Assembly: GCF_900109565.1 (NCBI RefSeq) | Contig: NZ_FNZZ01000008.1 | Coordinates: 48,352-112,351, forward strand | DNA from: Sphingomonas palmae | GTDB lineage: Bacteria > Pseudomonadota > Alphaproteobacteria > Sphingomonadales > Sphingomonadaceae | Reading direction: 5' to 3' | Length of the DNA stretch: 64,000 nucleotides | In this document: one piece after another, positions 30,993 to 40,167 of the stretch | Layout: each line of letters begins with the position of its first letter | How positions within the stretch are numbered: the first letter of the stretch is position 1 | Position numbers and translations under genes: made by a program | The notes under the pieces: generated by a model | What the model saw: the letters and a program-made list of their open reading frames with translations, nothing else | Databases searched by the model: none | Told to the model about the DNA's origin: nothing

Positions 30993-32120
30993 TCATTGTT
31001 TTTCAAACATTGCGAGCACGTCCAGTACCTGCCGTGCCGCATTTACCCAAGTGAAGAAACCGGCACGTTCTCGGGACCGCGAAGACAATGTTTCGCGCAA
31101 CGATGCATCGTTCGCTATGCGGCGTAGCGCCTGCGTCCATGCGGCGCGATCGTACGGATCGGCGTAGATCGCGGCATCACCGCACATCTCGGGCACCGCA
31201 CCACCGGTGGTCGCAACCACGGGGCAGCCGAAGCTCATTGCCTCTAGGGGCGGCAGGCCGAACCCTTCGGAGATCGACGGGCAGGCAAAAGCCATCGCTT
31301 TGGCGTATAGGCCCTTCAGCGCGGCATCGCTGATTCGACCGGTATAGCGGATGTTAGCGCCTCCGCTGAGCCCGGCGTGCTGGAACACGCGGGAATTGCC
31401 ACCTCCCGCCACCACCAGGTCAACGTCGTGAAGCTCGGCTGCGCGGAACGCGTCGATCAGCATCCCCAGGTTCTTGTGCCGTGCCAGTGATCCGATCGCC
31501 AGGACATAGCCGTGCGGACGCACGCCGATCTGATCCAGGATCGCTTCGTCGCATACCGCACCTTCCAAGTGATCAATGCCGAGCCGCAGCACGTGCGCCT
31601 TGCCTGCTGGAACCAATTTGTGTCGCTCCAGAGACGCTTTGGAGAACTCGGATACGGTAAACACCGCGTCCGCGCGCCGACCGACCACGCTCACCACCAA
31701 ACGATACCACCAGCGGAACGCGCGAGAGAATGACTCAGGATGGTCAATGAACAGGGTATCGTGTATCATGATCGCTTGGCGCCGGCGCAGCATGGGGCCA
31801 ACGTTGCACAAGCTGAGCAGCCAAGCGTCTGGGTACGCGCACGACAGATCGATTTGCTCCCACGCATGGCCGGCGCGCCGGCCGACTTTGTTAACGGCCG
31901 GGACAGGGCCGCCCAGCAGCATTTCAACGTTGATGGCTGGGGTGGTGGAGGGAATCAGGACGTCGATGTCGCGTTCGCCGCGCTGCGCAAGCAGCCCGCG
32001 CATCGCGCGGGTGAGTTCCAGCGCGACGCGCTCGACGCCGGTGACGGGGCGGCCGAGAAATCGGCCATTGAGGACGAAGCGCACGACGATTGTCCTTGAA
32101 GGTAAATGGACTTGCCGCAT
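30993..32120 (-). CDS. Glycosyltransferase family 4
   Basis: 375 residues from Met at 32120 (frame open to 32198). GT-B with VRFVLNGRFLGRPVTGVERVA at the N-terminus, MIHDTLFIDHPESFSRAFRWWY, FTVSEFSKASLERH, then donor site CPSISEGFGLPPLEAMSFGCPVV and EMCGDAAIYADP. This is the WbaZ/RfaB-type mannosyl/glucosyltransferase pattern. Converges on the preceding low-GC GT4 gene and diverges from the polymerase-like gene at 32287. High GC like the core locus. Confidence 0.9.
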   Translation of the reverse strand: MRQVHLPSRTIVVRFVLNGRFLGRPVTGVERVALELTRAMRGLLAQRGERDIDVLIPSTTPAINVEMLLGGPVPAVNKVGRRAGHAWEQIDLSCAYPDAWLLSLCNVGPMLRRRQAIMIHDTLFIDHPESFSRAFRWWYRLVVSVVGRRADAVFTVSEFSKASLERHKLVPAGKAHVLRLGIDHLEGAVCDEAILDQIGVRPHGYVLAIGSLARHKNLGMLIDAFRAAELHDVDLVVAGGGNSRVFQHAGLSGGANIRYTGRISDAALKGLYAKAMAFACPSISEGFGLPPLEAMSFGCPVVATTGGAVPEMCGDAAIYADPYDRAAWTQALRRIANDASLRETLSSRSRERAGFFTWVNAARQVLDVLAMFEKQ

Positions 32121-32286
32121 CGCGACACCGGCTATGCATAGAATGGGATGCCGCCAAATCCCAGCCGCGTCGCAGGCTCCGCTGGATTGCCAGAGCATTT
32201 CCCCGTTAACGCCACAACCCGCTTAGAGGTTGTCGGACGCTGGCGCGTGCGGCTACGGACACGGCGTGTTGCTCGCAGGAGTGTCA

Positions 32287-33648
32287 ATGACTTCTTCCCC
32301 CCAGATCGGGGCGTCGGATGCCCAAGGTCCGCCCGACAACAGGGCGGAGCGACCGCGCACGCAACGTCAGGCACTCGTGCTCGACAGCCCGCCAGGAGGC
32401 AGCATGGCGTGGTGGCTCGATCCGATCTGGGCGATTGTCGCCATTGTAATGCCGATTTTCTGCTTCGCGGCCTATCTGAACCAGTTCAATTATTCGCTCT
32501 ACAATGCCAGCGCTAACTTCGTGACATGGCAGACGTTCGGGGTCGCGATCTTCAGCGCCGCGATGATGCTGCTCGGGATCGCGGTCGGGCGCGGCGCTGT
32601 GCGACGACAAAACATGATTGTGTTGATCGATCCCGACCGTGCCACGAGGGTGCTGATATGGTTCGGGTGGATCACGATCTTTGCCTATGTGCTATTGCTC
32701 GGCACCCTGTTCTACCGCTTCGACCTAGTGCTGGAACTGCTACGCGGCAACGCAGCCGCGGCGGGGCTGCTGCGCGAGGCGTTGGGGCGTATTCCGGGCG
32801 TGACGTCGCTGGTGCAGTTCGGGATCGTCTTTCTGGCGTTGCTGTCGGCGTTAATCACGTTGGCGGGCTATCGGATGCCATCGCGCATTCGGCACATCGC
32901 ATTGGGCATCATCGTTCTCACCTTTCTGCGCTCCGTGCTGAACTCCGAACGGTTAGCGCTGCTCGAGATCCTATCGGCAATGTTCGTGATCCCTGTCGCC
33001 TATCGCTGGCGTCCGTCAGCGCTGCGCAATCTGGCGCCTTTCATCGGGATCGTCGCAGTGTTTCTCGCCTTCGTAGCGGGCGAGTATTTCCGTAGCTGGC
33101 AATATTATCGCTTGTTCTACGCGTCGTACCTAGATTTCGTGACCCAGCGGTTTGCTGGGTATTTCTCTACCTCGATCAACAACGGGGCGGGCGCGTACCT
33201 GATGTACGGGCAGAACCATCCCACACCCGAAATCACGATCGGCTGGATCAGTAAGTTTCCGGGATTGCGCGGCTTCTTCACCGGCGACGAAGAATCGATG
33301 ATGAATCAGTACCTGCAGAAATACGCCACGCTGGAGTTCAACAATCCAGGGGGATTTTTTTCAGCCTACTTGGATTACAACTTCTTTTTAGCATCCTTGT
33401 TCATGGTCGCGCTGGGCGTGCTGATCGGCGTGGTTCATCGCAGCTTCCAGAATCGCAATCTTATAGGGCTTATGTTGTACCCCGCGGTATTCCTCGGCCT
33501 GACTGACCTAATCCGTATCGTCTATATCGTCGACACCCGCACGCTGCCGATCTTTCTCGGAACTGCGATCGCCTTCTACGCGCTGCGTCCTACCCAGGTG
33601 CCACGGGGCCGCTTTCTTGCCAAAGTCGCACGCGCAACGAACTCATAG
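32287..33648 (+). CDS. Second polymerase-like polytopic membrane protein
   Basis: 453 residues from ATG at 32287 (AGGAG at 32277-32281). An inner ATG at 32404 has an even stronger AGGAGG, so the polar first 39 residues may not be made. About eleven hydrophobic helices, with a periplasmic loop EYFRSWQYYRLFYASYLDFV and NNGAGAYLMYGQN, resembling oligosaccharide repeat-unit polymerases (Wzy-like). It could polymerise a second glycan, or modify the same one. Weaker family match than the Wzy_C protein at 18849. Confidence 0.7.
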   Translation: MTSSPQIGASDAQGPPDNRAERPRTQRQALVLDSPPGGSMAWWLDPIWAIVAIVMPIFCFAAYLNQFNYSLYNASANFVTWQTFGVAIFSAAMMLLGIAVGRGAVRRQNMIVLIDPDRATRVLIWFGWITIFAYVLLLGTLFYRFDLVLELLRGNAAAAGLLREALGRIPGVTSLVQFGIVFLALLSALITLAGYRMPSRIRHIALGIIVLTFLRSVLNSERLALLEILSAMFVIPVAYRWRPSALRNLAPFIGIVAVFLAFVAGEYFRSWQYYRLFYASYLDFVTQRFAGYFSTSINNGAGAYLMYGQNHPTPEITIGWISKFPGLRGFFTGDEESMMNQYLQKYATLEFNNPGGFFSAYLDYNFFLASLFMVALGVLIGVVHRSFQNRNLIGLMLYPAVFLGLTDLIRIVYIVDTRTLPIFLGTAIAFYALRPTQVPRGRFLAKVARATNS

Positions 33649-33657
33649 GCCGTTCTC

Positions 33658-34563
33658 ATGCACAACGTTTCAACCATTCCACCGGCGCCTAACGCTCCCG
33701 CTCATGCTTTTGCAGTGTCCCTCGTCGTGACGACGCTTGGCCGTGTGAAACAGGTTGAACGGCTGTTCGACAGCCTTGCGGGGCAATCCTTTACCAATTT
33801 CGACGTTCTGGTCGTGGACCAGAACGACGACGATCGCTTGGCGCCCTTATGCGTGCGGCCATGGCCTTTTCGGATCGAACGCTTCCATACGCCGGGCGAG
33901 CGCGGCGCCAGCCGTGGCCGCAACCGCGGCTGGCGCCGAACCCGAGGCGATATCGTGCTCTTCCCCGACGATGATTGCTGGTATCCGAGCGACTTTCTGG
34001 AAAAGTCCCTCGCGGCGATGGCGCACTGGAATTGTGACATCATATCGGGCCGCGCCGCTGACGAAACCGGTCGAAGCATCAATGGCCGGTTTGAGAAGGC
34101 GCCTCAATCGCTCGACCTAGTCAACGTTTGGACAACGGCGATTGAGTGGATGGTGTTGTTCCGTCGCAGGGCGCTGGACATGCTCGACGGGTTCGATGAC
34201 GACATCGGCATCGGTGCTGCGACACCGTGGCAATCGTGCGAAATCCAGGACATTCTCATTCGAGCACTACGTGCCGGTCTGCGCTGCTGGTATGATCCCG
34301 CGCTCGTCGGTCACCACGAAGAGATGATCTTGGGCAGTCCCGATGCGAAGCTCATGCGAAAGGCGCACGGCTACGCTCGCGGCATGGGATTTGTCCTTCG
34401 GCTACATGGCTATGGCCCGATCAAGATCGCGGAGTGGGTCGCGCGTCCGTTGGCCAGTGCGGTAGTGTCGCTGGCGCGCGGGCGCGCCGATATGCTGCCA
34501 TATTACGGTCGTGTCGCGATTGGCCGGTTGGAAGGGGCCTTGCGCCGCACCTATGGAAATTGA
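33658..34563 (+). CDS. Glycosyltransferase family 2
   Basis: 301 residues. GT-A fold: VSLVVTTLGRVKQVERLFDSL, DVLVVDQNDDDRL, SRGRNRGWRRTRGDIVLFPDDDCWYP (metal-binding DDD), and WMVLFRRRALDMLDGFDDDIG acceptor part. Ten bases after the polymerase-like gene and overlapping the next, so part of one operon. Sugar specificity unknown. Confidence 0.88.
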   Translation: MHNVSTIPPAPNAPAHAFAVSLVVTTLGRVKQVERLFDSLAGQSFTNFDVLVVDQNDDDRLAPLCVRPWPFRIERFHTPGERGASRGRNRGWRRTRGDIVLFPDDDCWYPSDFLEKSLAAMAHWNCDIISGRAADETGRSINGRFEKAPQSLDLVNVWTTAIEWMVLFRRRALDMLDGFDDDIGIGAATPWQSCEIQDILIRALRAGLRCWYDPALVGHHEEMILGSPDAKLMRKAHGYARGMGFVLRLHGYGPIKIAEWVARPLASAVVSLARGRADMLPYYGRVAIGRLEGALRRTYGN

Positions 34564-36028
34564 TGCATTGATGGCATGGTCGCGCCGCCAGGTCATCGCT
34601 GGTCTAGCTGGTTCATGCGTGATCACGGCATGTCAGGGCAAGGAGCGCTCGGTAACGTCCGCGCCTACCGGCACGATCACCAAGCGACCGACGCGCACGC
34701 TATCCAGCCTGGGGGTCGACCGGTTCAGCAACCGTGATCAGTGGACAGGGCTTGATCAGGCCTTTCGCGCAGCACACGAGCAAGGGTTCGATCTCTTGGG
34801 TGATCCCGATGCTTACTACCGCCACGATGGCCCCTTGTCGCTTCAGGGTGTCTCGTTCGATGGGCAGGGATGCACGTTGGGCGCGCTGGCGGATGCGCGA
34901 CAGGTGTTGCGCTGCATCGGGCGCGACTTCCGTATCGCGAACCTGCGCCTGCTCGGTGCGGCGCGCGCGCGCACGTCCGACGATTGGGACGATGGTCTGT
35001 GGATCGGCGACGAGGGCAACCAGGCGACTGATTTCGTCATCGAGAACGTCACGGTTGACGCGGTTGCCCCTGGCCGAGGCATGGCTGCCGCAGGCTTCAT
35101 GTTCAACAACGCGCATCGTGGACGCATCATCCGGCCTATCGTGCGCCACAGCTTCGCTGACGGCATCCACGTCACCAACGGATCGACTGACCTGACATTC
35201 GAGCGACCGTTGGCGGAGAATACGGGCGACGACGGTTTCGCGGTCGTCTCCTATGTGCGGCAACGTCAGGTATGTCGCAATATTCGGGCGGTCGACGGCA
35301 TCAGCCGTGACTCAGCGGCGCGTGGCTTCACCGTGGTTGGCGGAACCGACGTCGTTTATGAGCGGCCATTGATCGAACGCGCTGCGGCCGCGGGCGTCTA
35401 TCTTTATGGCGAGGAAGGGTTCAACACGTTCGGCGTGGCGCGCTGTCGGGTGATCGCACCCGTGATCCGTGGCTGCGTGACCGGGCGCGGGCTACCCGCT
35501 GGCTTCGATCAAGGCGCCATCACGATTGGTGGGCGGGCGGGTCAAGACCTCGTTGGATCGGAAACGCTCCCGCGCGCCGCGGTGGATTGTACCGTCACTG
35601 ATCCCGTCATCGATACGGTAGGCCGGGCATGTCGTGCGGCGGTGATGCTGCATGAGTTCGCTGTACGCCCGCGTATCGCCGGCGCACGTTTGCGCAACAT
35701 TACCTCCAACAATCCCGACCTCCGCCCCAATGGTTTCGACATCGGTGGGCGCGACGCCGTGATCGACCGACCGCAGTTGACCGACATCGCCGGCCTTGCT
35801 TTCGTGCTGACACGTACGGCAAGCGGAACGGCGACGATCACCGCGCCAGTTGTCAGCGGCAGCAGGCTTCGCGGTGGCCCAGTCGACAGCGCGATTTACG
35901 CAGAGAATGCACCGGGCCTGCGTCGCTTCAGCATCAGTGGCGGACGCTTCACCAAGGGTTCTACGCGGCTGGTGATCAGCCTGTTACCCGCCGACAAGCT
36001 GCGTCTTGCAGACAACGTGATCGGTTGA
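34553..36028 (+). CDS. Tat-exported lipoprotein with right-handed beta-helix
   Basis: 491 residues from ATG at 34553, which overlaps the previous gene; ATG at 34571 gives MAWSRRQVIAG and is equally plausible. Twin-arginine motif SRRQV, hydrophobic stretch and lipobox ITAC. The mature part is full of short beta rungs with parallel-helix character (IRNIRAVDG, TDFVIENVTVDAV, GIHVTNGSTDLTFERPL, DDGFAVVS), as in pectate-lyase/glycosyl-hydrolase-28-like proteins. Within a polysaccharide operon it may be a lyase, epimerase or depolymerase acting on the exported chain. Catalytic residues not assigned. Confidence 0.75.
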   Translation: MEIDALMAWSRRQVIAGLAGSCVITACQGKERSVTSAPTGTITKRPTRTLSSLGVDRFSNRDQWTGLDQAFRAAHEQGFDLLGDPDAYYRHDGPLSLQGVSFDGQGCTLGALADARQVLRCIGRDFRIANLRLLGAARARTSDDWDDGLWIGDEGNQATDFVIENVTVDAVAPGRGMAAAGFMFNNAHRGRIIRPIVRHSFADGIHVTNGSTDLTFERPLAENTGDDGFAVVSYVRQRQVCRNIRAVDGISRDSAARGFTVVGGTDVVYERPLIERAAAAGVYLYGEEGFNTFGVARCRVIAPVIRGCVTGRGLPAGFDQGAITIGGRAGQDLVGSETLPRAAVDCTVTDPVIDTVGRACRAAVMLHEFAVRPRIAGARLRNITSNNPDLRPNGFDIGGRDAVIDRPQLTDIAGLAFVLTRTASGTATITAPVVSGSRLRGGPVDSAIYAENAPGLRRFSISGGRFTKGSTRLVISLLPADKLRLADNVIG

Positions 36029-36126
36029 CCTCACCCGGCCGCTCCGGCGTTTCACATGGACACTTCTGCCACCCGCCGGTAGGCGGCCCGCGTCGTCAAC
36101 GCGTGAACAAGGGGGCGCGCGCACAC

Positions 36127-36942
36127 ATGGAAGCAGTCCGATCTGGAACGCCCTGCGTCACCCTGCCGCGCTCCGGGATGGTGGTGCCGCAGATCGGTGT
36201 CGGCCTTGCGCACCTTCATCTAATGCCGGCGCACGCCCGTGCCGCGCTGATCGACACCGCGATCGATCTGGGCATGACTCACTTCGACACGTCGCGTTTC
36301 TACAGCGACGGTTTGTCCGAAGAAGTGCTCGGCCGCGTACTGGGAACACGCCGCAACAGGGTTACGATCACCACCAAGTTCGGGTTACTACCAACGTCGC
36401 TGATCGGTCGCATGGGGCGATTGGCACCGTTCGGGCGCAAGCTGCGCTCCGCCGCTACGCGGTTGAAGCTGACGCGTTATCCCAGACAACGCTACACGCC
36501 GGACACGTTGCAACGCTCCATCGCTGCGTCGCTCAAGGCCCTGCGGACCGATTACGTTGATGTGCTCGCGATCCATGAGCCCGCCGGCGCTGCGAGCCTC
36601 AACGACGAGATGATCGAGGCCCTGGTCGCCGTGCGCGCCAGCGGCATGGCGCGCTTGATCGGCGTGGCCGGCGATACAATCGACGACGTGGTCGCGCGCT
36701 GGGGCGACGTGCTGGATGTGGTGCAGACCGCGGAAAGCCGCTGGGAAGAAACGCGGTTCGTGCCCGATTTCACCTATAGCCTGTTTTCTTCGCAACGCGC
36801 GCGCGGCGCAGCCCCGCTGACGCAAGACGAAATCAACGCGTATCTGACACGAGCACTGGAGCGTCGGCCGAACGGAGCGGTGATTGTGCAAACACGCAAC
36901 CCGGAGCGACTATCCGGTTATGCACGATTGGTGACGCCGTGA
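36127..36942 (+). CDS. Aldo/keto reductase of the polysaccharide locus
   Basis: 271 residues from ATG at 36127; the frame opens at 36025 but the first part has no family match. Catalytic residues are visible: Asp and Tyr in HFDTSRFYSDG, Lys in TTKFGLL, His in LAIHEPAG. The C-terminal cofactor motif is shorter than usual and ends IVQTRNPERL. Its stop overlaps the next gene's GTG (GTGA), so it is co-translated with a GMC-type oxidoreductase; together they may oxidise or reduce a sugar precursor. Confidence 0.85.
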   Translation: MEAVRSGTPCVTLPRSGMVVPQIGVGLAHLHLMPAHARAALIDTAIDLGMTHFDTSRFYSDGLSEEVLGRVLGTRRNRVTITTKFGLLPTSLIGRMGRLAPFGRKLRSAATRLKLTRYPRQRYTPDTLQRSIAASLKALRTDYVDVLAIHEPAGAASLNDEMIEALVAVRASGMARLIGVAGDTIDDVVARWGDVLDVVQTAESRWEETRFVPDFTYSLFSSQRARGAAPLTQDEINAYLTRALERRPNGAVIVQTRNPERLSGYARLVTP

Positions 36943-38531
36943 CGCACTCCGCCAGTCGACATTCGCTCGGATCCCGGCGCGAGCACGTCCATGCCGACGT
37001 GTGCGTAATTGGCGCAGGCATTGCCGGCCTAACGGCAGCCGTCAGGATCGCTGCGCATTCGCGCCTGCGCGTCGTTGTGCTGGAAAGCGGTACGGCAACG
37101 GCGCTCGACCACGAAGCGGCGATGGTCGGGCTCGACACGGTGGATGATCCCACGGGCATGTATCAGGGGATCGCACGCGGTCGCGGCATCGGTGGCACCT
37201 CGGCCAAATGGGCTGGCAAGCTGCTTCCTTTGTCGCCGGGCGACATGGCGGCTCGGCCGTATCTTGACCAGCCCGGCTGGCCGATCACGCCGGACGACCT
37301 GTCGCGCTACACCCGCGAGATCGAGGCGATGATGGGGGTCGATAATAGCCCCTATGAACATGATCAGAATCCCGATCTAGATCCCGGGCGATTATTGCCC
37401 ACCGGCATGTCCGACATCGTTTGGCGGTGGCCCAAGCGTCCCACAAAGGCAAATCATCGGATTGATCACGTGCTGCGGCACGAACTCGAGCGATTGAACA
37501 ATCTCGAGATTTGGACCGATGCGACAGTGGGTACGCTTGAGATTGCGGAAGGGCGCCTGACCAAAGTGTCCGCAATCAATCACCGCGGAGGCGAATTGAC
37601 TGTGGCCGCCACCTCGTTCGTGATCGCGGCCGGCACGCTCGAAAGTACCCGCTTGTTGCTGTTAGCTGATGCGCAAAACGAGGGTTGCATCAGCTGTACG
37701 ACAGACAGCCTAGGACGTTATTTCAATGACCATTTCGGCGTAGAGGTCGCCGTTCTACGCGCTGGATCGATGACGCCGCTCAACCGTGCGCTCGCCGACC
37801 GCAAGGTGAACCGCACAGTTCGCCACCTACACGGTGAGCTCAGCGCGGGGCGGCAACAAGCAACTCGAAGCGCGAGCGCGTACTTTGATTTCGACGCGCT
37901 GTTTGTAGAGAATTCTGCAATCGCGCGCGCACGGGCGATGATTGCCAGCCTGCATGCGCGTGATGGCGCTGCAACGCTGCGTCACTCGGTGGGGTTGATG
38001 CGCAAGCTTCCCGCATTTGGGCAAGCGTTGACGTGGCAAACACGCCACCACCAACAGTTCTGGTCCGCGGACGCGGTGATCAACGTCAAAGTCTGGATTG
38101 AGCAGCGTCCGATCGCAGCGAACCGGCTGACGTTAGCCGAGCGGCGCGACAGTTTGAACATGCCGATGTTGCACGTAGATCTTGAGCGCACGTCGGACGA
38201 CGAGCACACGCTGCAAACCGCGCGTCAGACTATAGCACATCTGTGGCATACCCATTCGACGTTGGGGTCACTCGACTGGAGCACGTTGCCTGAGCGCGCG
38301 ATCGACGCTGCGTCTGAACAGGCGCACCCCGCAGGGTCTCTGCGAATGGGACACGATCCGCACATGTCGGTGGTTGGACCAACGCTGCGGGTTCACGCAA
38401 TCTCTAACGTACAGATCGCTAGTGCCGCGGTGTTCCCGACTTCTGGTAGCGCCAATCCCACCTTCACCATCATGCAACTGGCGATGCGAGCCGCCGACGA
38501 TCTCCTCTCGCAGTTTCGCATCGCCAATTGA
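36939..38531 (+). CDS. FAD-dependent GMC-family oxidoreductase
   Basis: 530 residues from GTG. FAD-binding VCVIGAGIAGLTAAVRIA at residues about 22-39, the RGRGIGGTSAKWAGKLLPLS substrate/FAD block, VIAAGTLESTRLLL, and a C-terminal AHPAGSLRMG with His-x and PTFTIMQLAMRAADDL, as in GMC_oxred_C proteins. It would oxidise an alcohol, plausibly a sugar hydroxyl, in the cytosol; no signal peptide is seen. Paired with the upstream AKR. Closest kind of protein: GMC oxidoreductases of polysaccharide loci. Confidence 0.85.
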   Translation: MTHSASRHSLGSRREHVHADVCVIGAGIAGLTAAVRIAAHSRLRVVVLESGTATALDHEAAMVGLDTVDDPTGMYQGIARGRGIGGTSAKWAGKLLPLSPGDMAARPYLDQPGWPITPDDLSRYTREIEAMMGVDNSPYEHDQNPDLDPGRLLPTGMSDIVWRWPKRPTKANHRIDHVLRHELERLNNLEIWTDATVGTLEIAEGRLTKVSAINHRGGELTVAATSFVIAAGTLESTRLLLLADAQNEGCISCTTDSLGRYFNDHFGVEVAVLRAGSMTPLNRALADRKVNRTVRHLHGELSAGRQQATRSASAYFDFDALFVENSAIARARAMIASLHARDGAATLRHSVGLMRKLPAFGQALTWQTRHHQQFWSADAVINVKVWIEQRPIAANRLTLAERRDSLNMPMLHVDLERTSDDEHTLQTARQTIAHLWHTHSTLGSLDWSTLPERAIDAASEQAHPAGSLRMGHDPHMSVVGPTLRVHAISNVQIASAAVFPTSGSANPTFTIMQLAMRAADDLLSQFRIAN

Positions 38532-38587
38532 AGGATATACCCCCCGGCTATCGAGCGGCCAATCTGCCGGTCATTGCGGCTACGTGT

Positions 38588-38926
38588 CTATTCTACGGCC
38601 ACTACGCAGTCTGATACGCGGATAGGTCGTTCGGAAGCAGTCTGGCCGATCTGATCGATTCGGGTGGAGTAGCGATTGAGTGGGTCGGAAAGAGGAGCGA
38701 TGCGATAGACCGTCGCGGATGTGGTGTCGTTGACCGACCAATTTTGCCCGGATTGCTGCGGTGCTGTCCCATAGGCGCGCCCCAGACAGGTGGCGACCTG
38801 CTCCACCGGCATGTTGGTCAGCCACGTAGCTTGCGCATCCGCACTGTCCTGAATCCTCGCTACCCCAACTTCTGAAGAGGTGCATCCGCACAGTAGCAGC
38901 AGCACTGCAGATACCAAACTTCTCAC
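38588..38926 (-). CDS. Small lipoprotein of unknown function
   Basis: 112 residues from GTG at 38926, chosen because GAGGAG lies 7 bases upstream and the protein then begins with a signal peptide and lipobox LLCGC. The longer open frame to 39298 runs through iterons and repA and is unlikely. The mature part (WLTNMPVEQVATCLGRAYGT) has one further cysteine pair. I do not recognise the family. Convergent with the oxidoreductase gene. Confidence 0.6.
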   Translation of the reverse strand: MRSLVSAVLLLLCGCTSSEVGVARIQDSADAQATWLTNMPVEQVATCLGRAYGTAPQQSGQNWSVNDTTSATVYRIAPLSDPLNRYSTRIDQIGQTASERPIRVSDCVVAVE

Positions 38927-39015
38927 CCGTCTACTCCTCACTTCCGGCAGTACGCCGAGCCAAGCATCCATTGCAGAAGATGGCACGATAACGAAGCCGC
39001 TTTGACGCACGCATT

Positions 39016-39108
39016 TTCTACTCGAAAGCACGAACTCGCACGCGCTCGCAGGTGCTTCTTCCCGCGCATACGCCTTCGCCCTCCCCAAAGTTCGTGCTTT
39101 CGAGTAGG
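39016..39108. repeat. Inverted iteron pair upstream of repA
   Basis: The 17-base core CTACTCGAAAGCACGAA occurs at 39018-39034 on the plus strand and as its reverse complement at 39091-39107, 56 bases apart. The second copy ends 12 bases before the repA ATG. In iteron plasmids, inverted iterons at the rep promoter bind Rep dimers and repress rep; that role is inferred here. The same core recurs in direct orientation downstream of repA. Confidence 0.85.
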
Positions 39109-39119
39109 AAATATCCGGC

Positions 39120-40157
39120 ATGACCCAGGTACCCGCCAAGCCGTCCACTGCCCTCCTCGCCCGCACGCCGGCGCCTGCGCGCAAGCGCGACGGGAAAGGC
39201 CTGTCGCAGCGTGACCTGTTCCAGCTCGACAGCCCGCTATACGGCGAGATCCGCGGTGAGCGGTCGCTGATGGCGTTTCCGTTCTTTGCGCTCAGCAAGA
39301 ACGCGTGGATGAAGCCACTGAGCTACGAGCACGCGACCGTCTCGATCGAGGTGCGCCCGTCGGCGAACGGCGTCGCGACGATCTACGACAAGGAGATCGT
39401 GCTCTACATCGCCAGCCTGATGGCGGCGAAGCTGGAGGCGGGCGAGGATGTCGCACAGGATTTCATCTTCACCGCGCACGACCTCTTCTCGGTCACCGGC
39501 TCGAACCACTCGGCGCGCTCGTACCAGCGCTTGTCGGAGGCACTCGAGCGGCTGCAGGGCACGCAGATCAAGACCAACATCGAGGCGGGCGGCGAAGGCG
39601 AGGAAGGCTTCTTCTCATGGCTGTCCGAGGCGCGGCTGCATTATTCCAAGACCAAGACCGGCGAGCGCCGGTTAAAGGCGGTCAAGGTACGACTGTGCGA
39701 TTGGCTGTTTCGCGCGATCTTGCGCGACCGGCAGGTGCTCAACTACGCCGCAACCTATTTCCAGCTCGGACCGATCGAACGGCGCATCTACGAAGTCGCG
39801 CGCTCGACCTGCGAGGACGGGCGGATGGAGATCGATCTCGCGACCTTTCGGCTCCAGATTGGGTACCAGAACCCGTTGTCAAACTTTCGCGCCGCGATGC
39901 GCGGGATCGCCGGGTCGGATACGATCCCCGATTACGCGATCGAGCTGATCGAGGACGAAGCCGCTGCCTCGACGACCGACGCTGCTGAGGGCATCCAGCG
40001 CCGCGGACGCCGCGCCGCACCCGCGCGCGTCGTCATTAGCTACCGGCCGGAACCGACCGGCGAAGAGATGAGTGAAACGACTGGCGAGCAGATCGACGTG
40101 GCGGCCGAATCACTAGGTACGGCACCGCGCGAATCGGCGCGAGACCTGCCCGAGTAA
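39120..40157 (+). CDS. repA: Plasmid replication initiator RepA (RPA family)
   Basis: 345 residues. Initiates replication by binding iterons at the origin. The core reads LFQLDSPLYGEIRGERSLMAFPFFAL, VRPSANGVATIYDKEIVLYI, DFIFTAHDLFSVTG and SYQRLSEALERLQGTQIKTNI, the pattern of replication initiator protein A of alphaproteobacterial plasmids, with two winged-helix regions (about residues 100-160 and 220-270). The C-terminal 70 residues are acidic/charged and variable. Iterons flank the gene on both sides, confirming that it is a rep gene in place. Probably autoregulated through the inverted pair. Confidence 0.93.
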   Translation: MTQVPAKPSTALLARTPAPARKRDGKGLSQRDLFQLDSPLYGEIRGERSLMAFPFFALSKNAWMKPLSYEHATVSIEVRPSANGVATIYDKEIVLYIASLMAAKLEAGEDVAQDFIFTAHDLFSVTGSNHSARSYQRLSEALERLQGTQIKTNIEAGGEGEEGFFSWLSEARLHYSKTKTGERRLKAVKVRLCDWLFRAILRDRQVLNYAATYFQLGPIERRIYEVARSTCEDGRMEIDLATFRLQIGYQNPLSNFRAAMRGIAGSDTIPDYAIELIEDEAAASTTDAAEGIQRRGRRAAPARVVISYRPEPTGEEMSETTGEQIDVAAESLGTAPRESARDLPE

Positions 40158-40167
40158 AGTCGGTCAA

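Noticed and set aside
38588..39298. 236-residue version of the small lipoprotein
   Set aside because: The upstream extension runs through the repA start and both iterons; an internal GTG with a good SD gives a proper lipoprotein.
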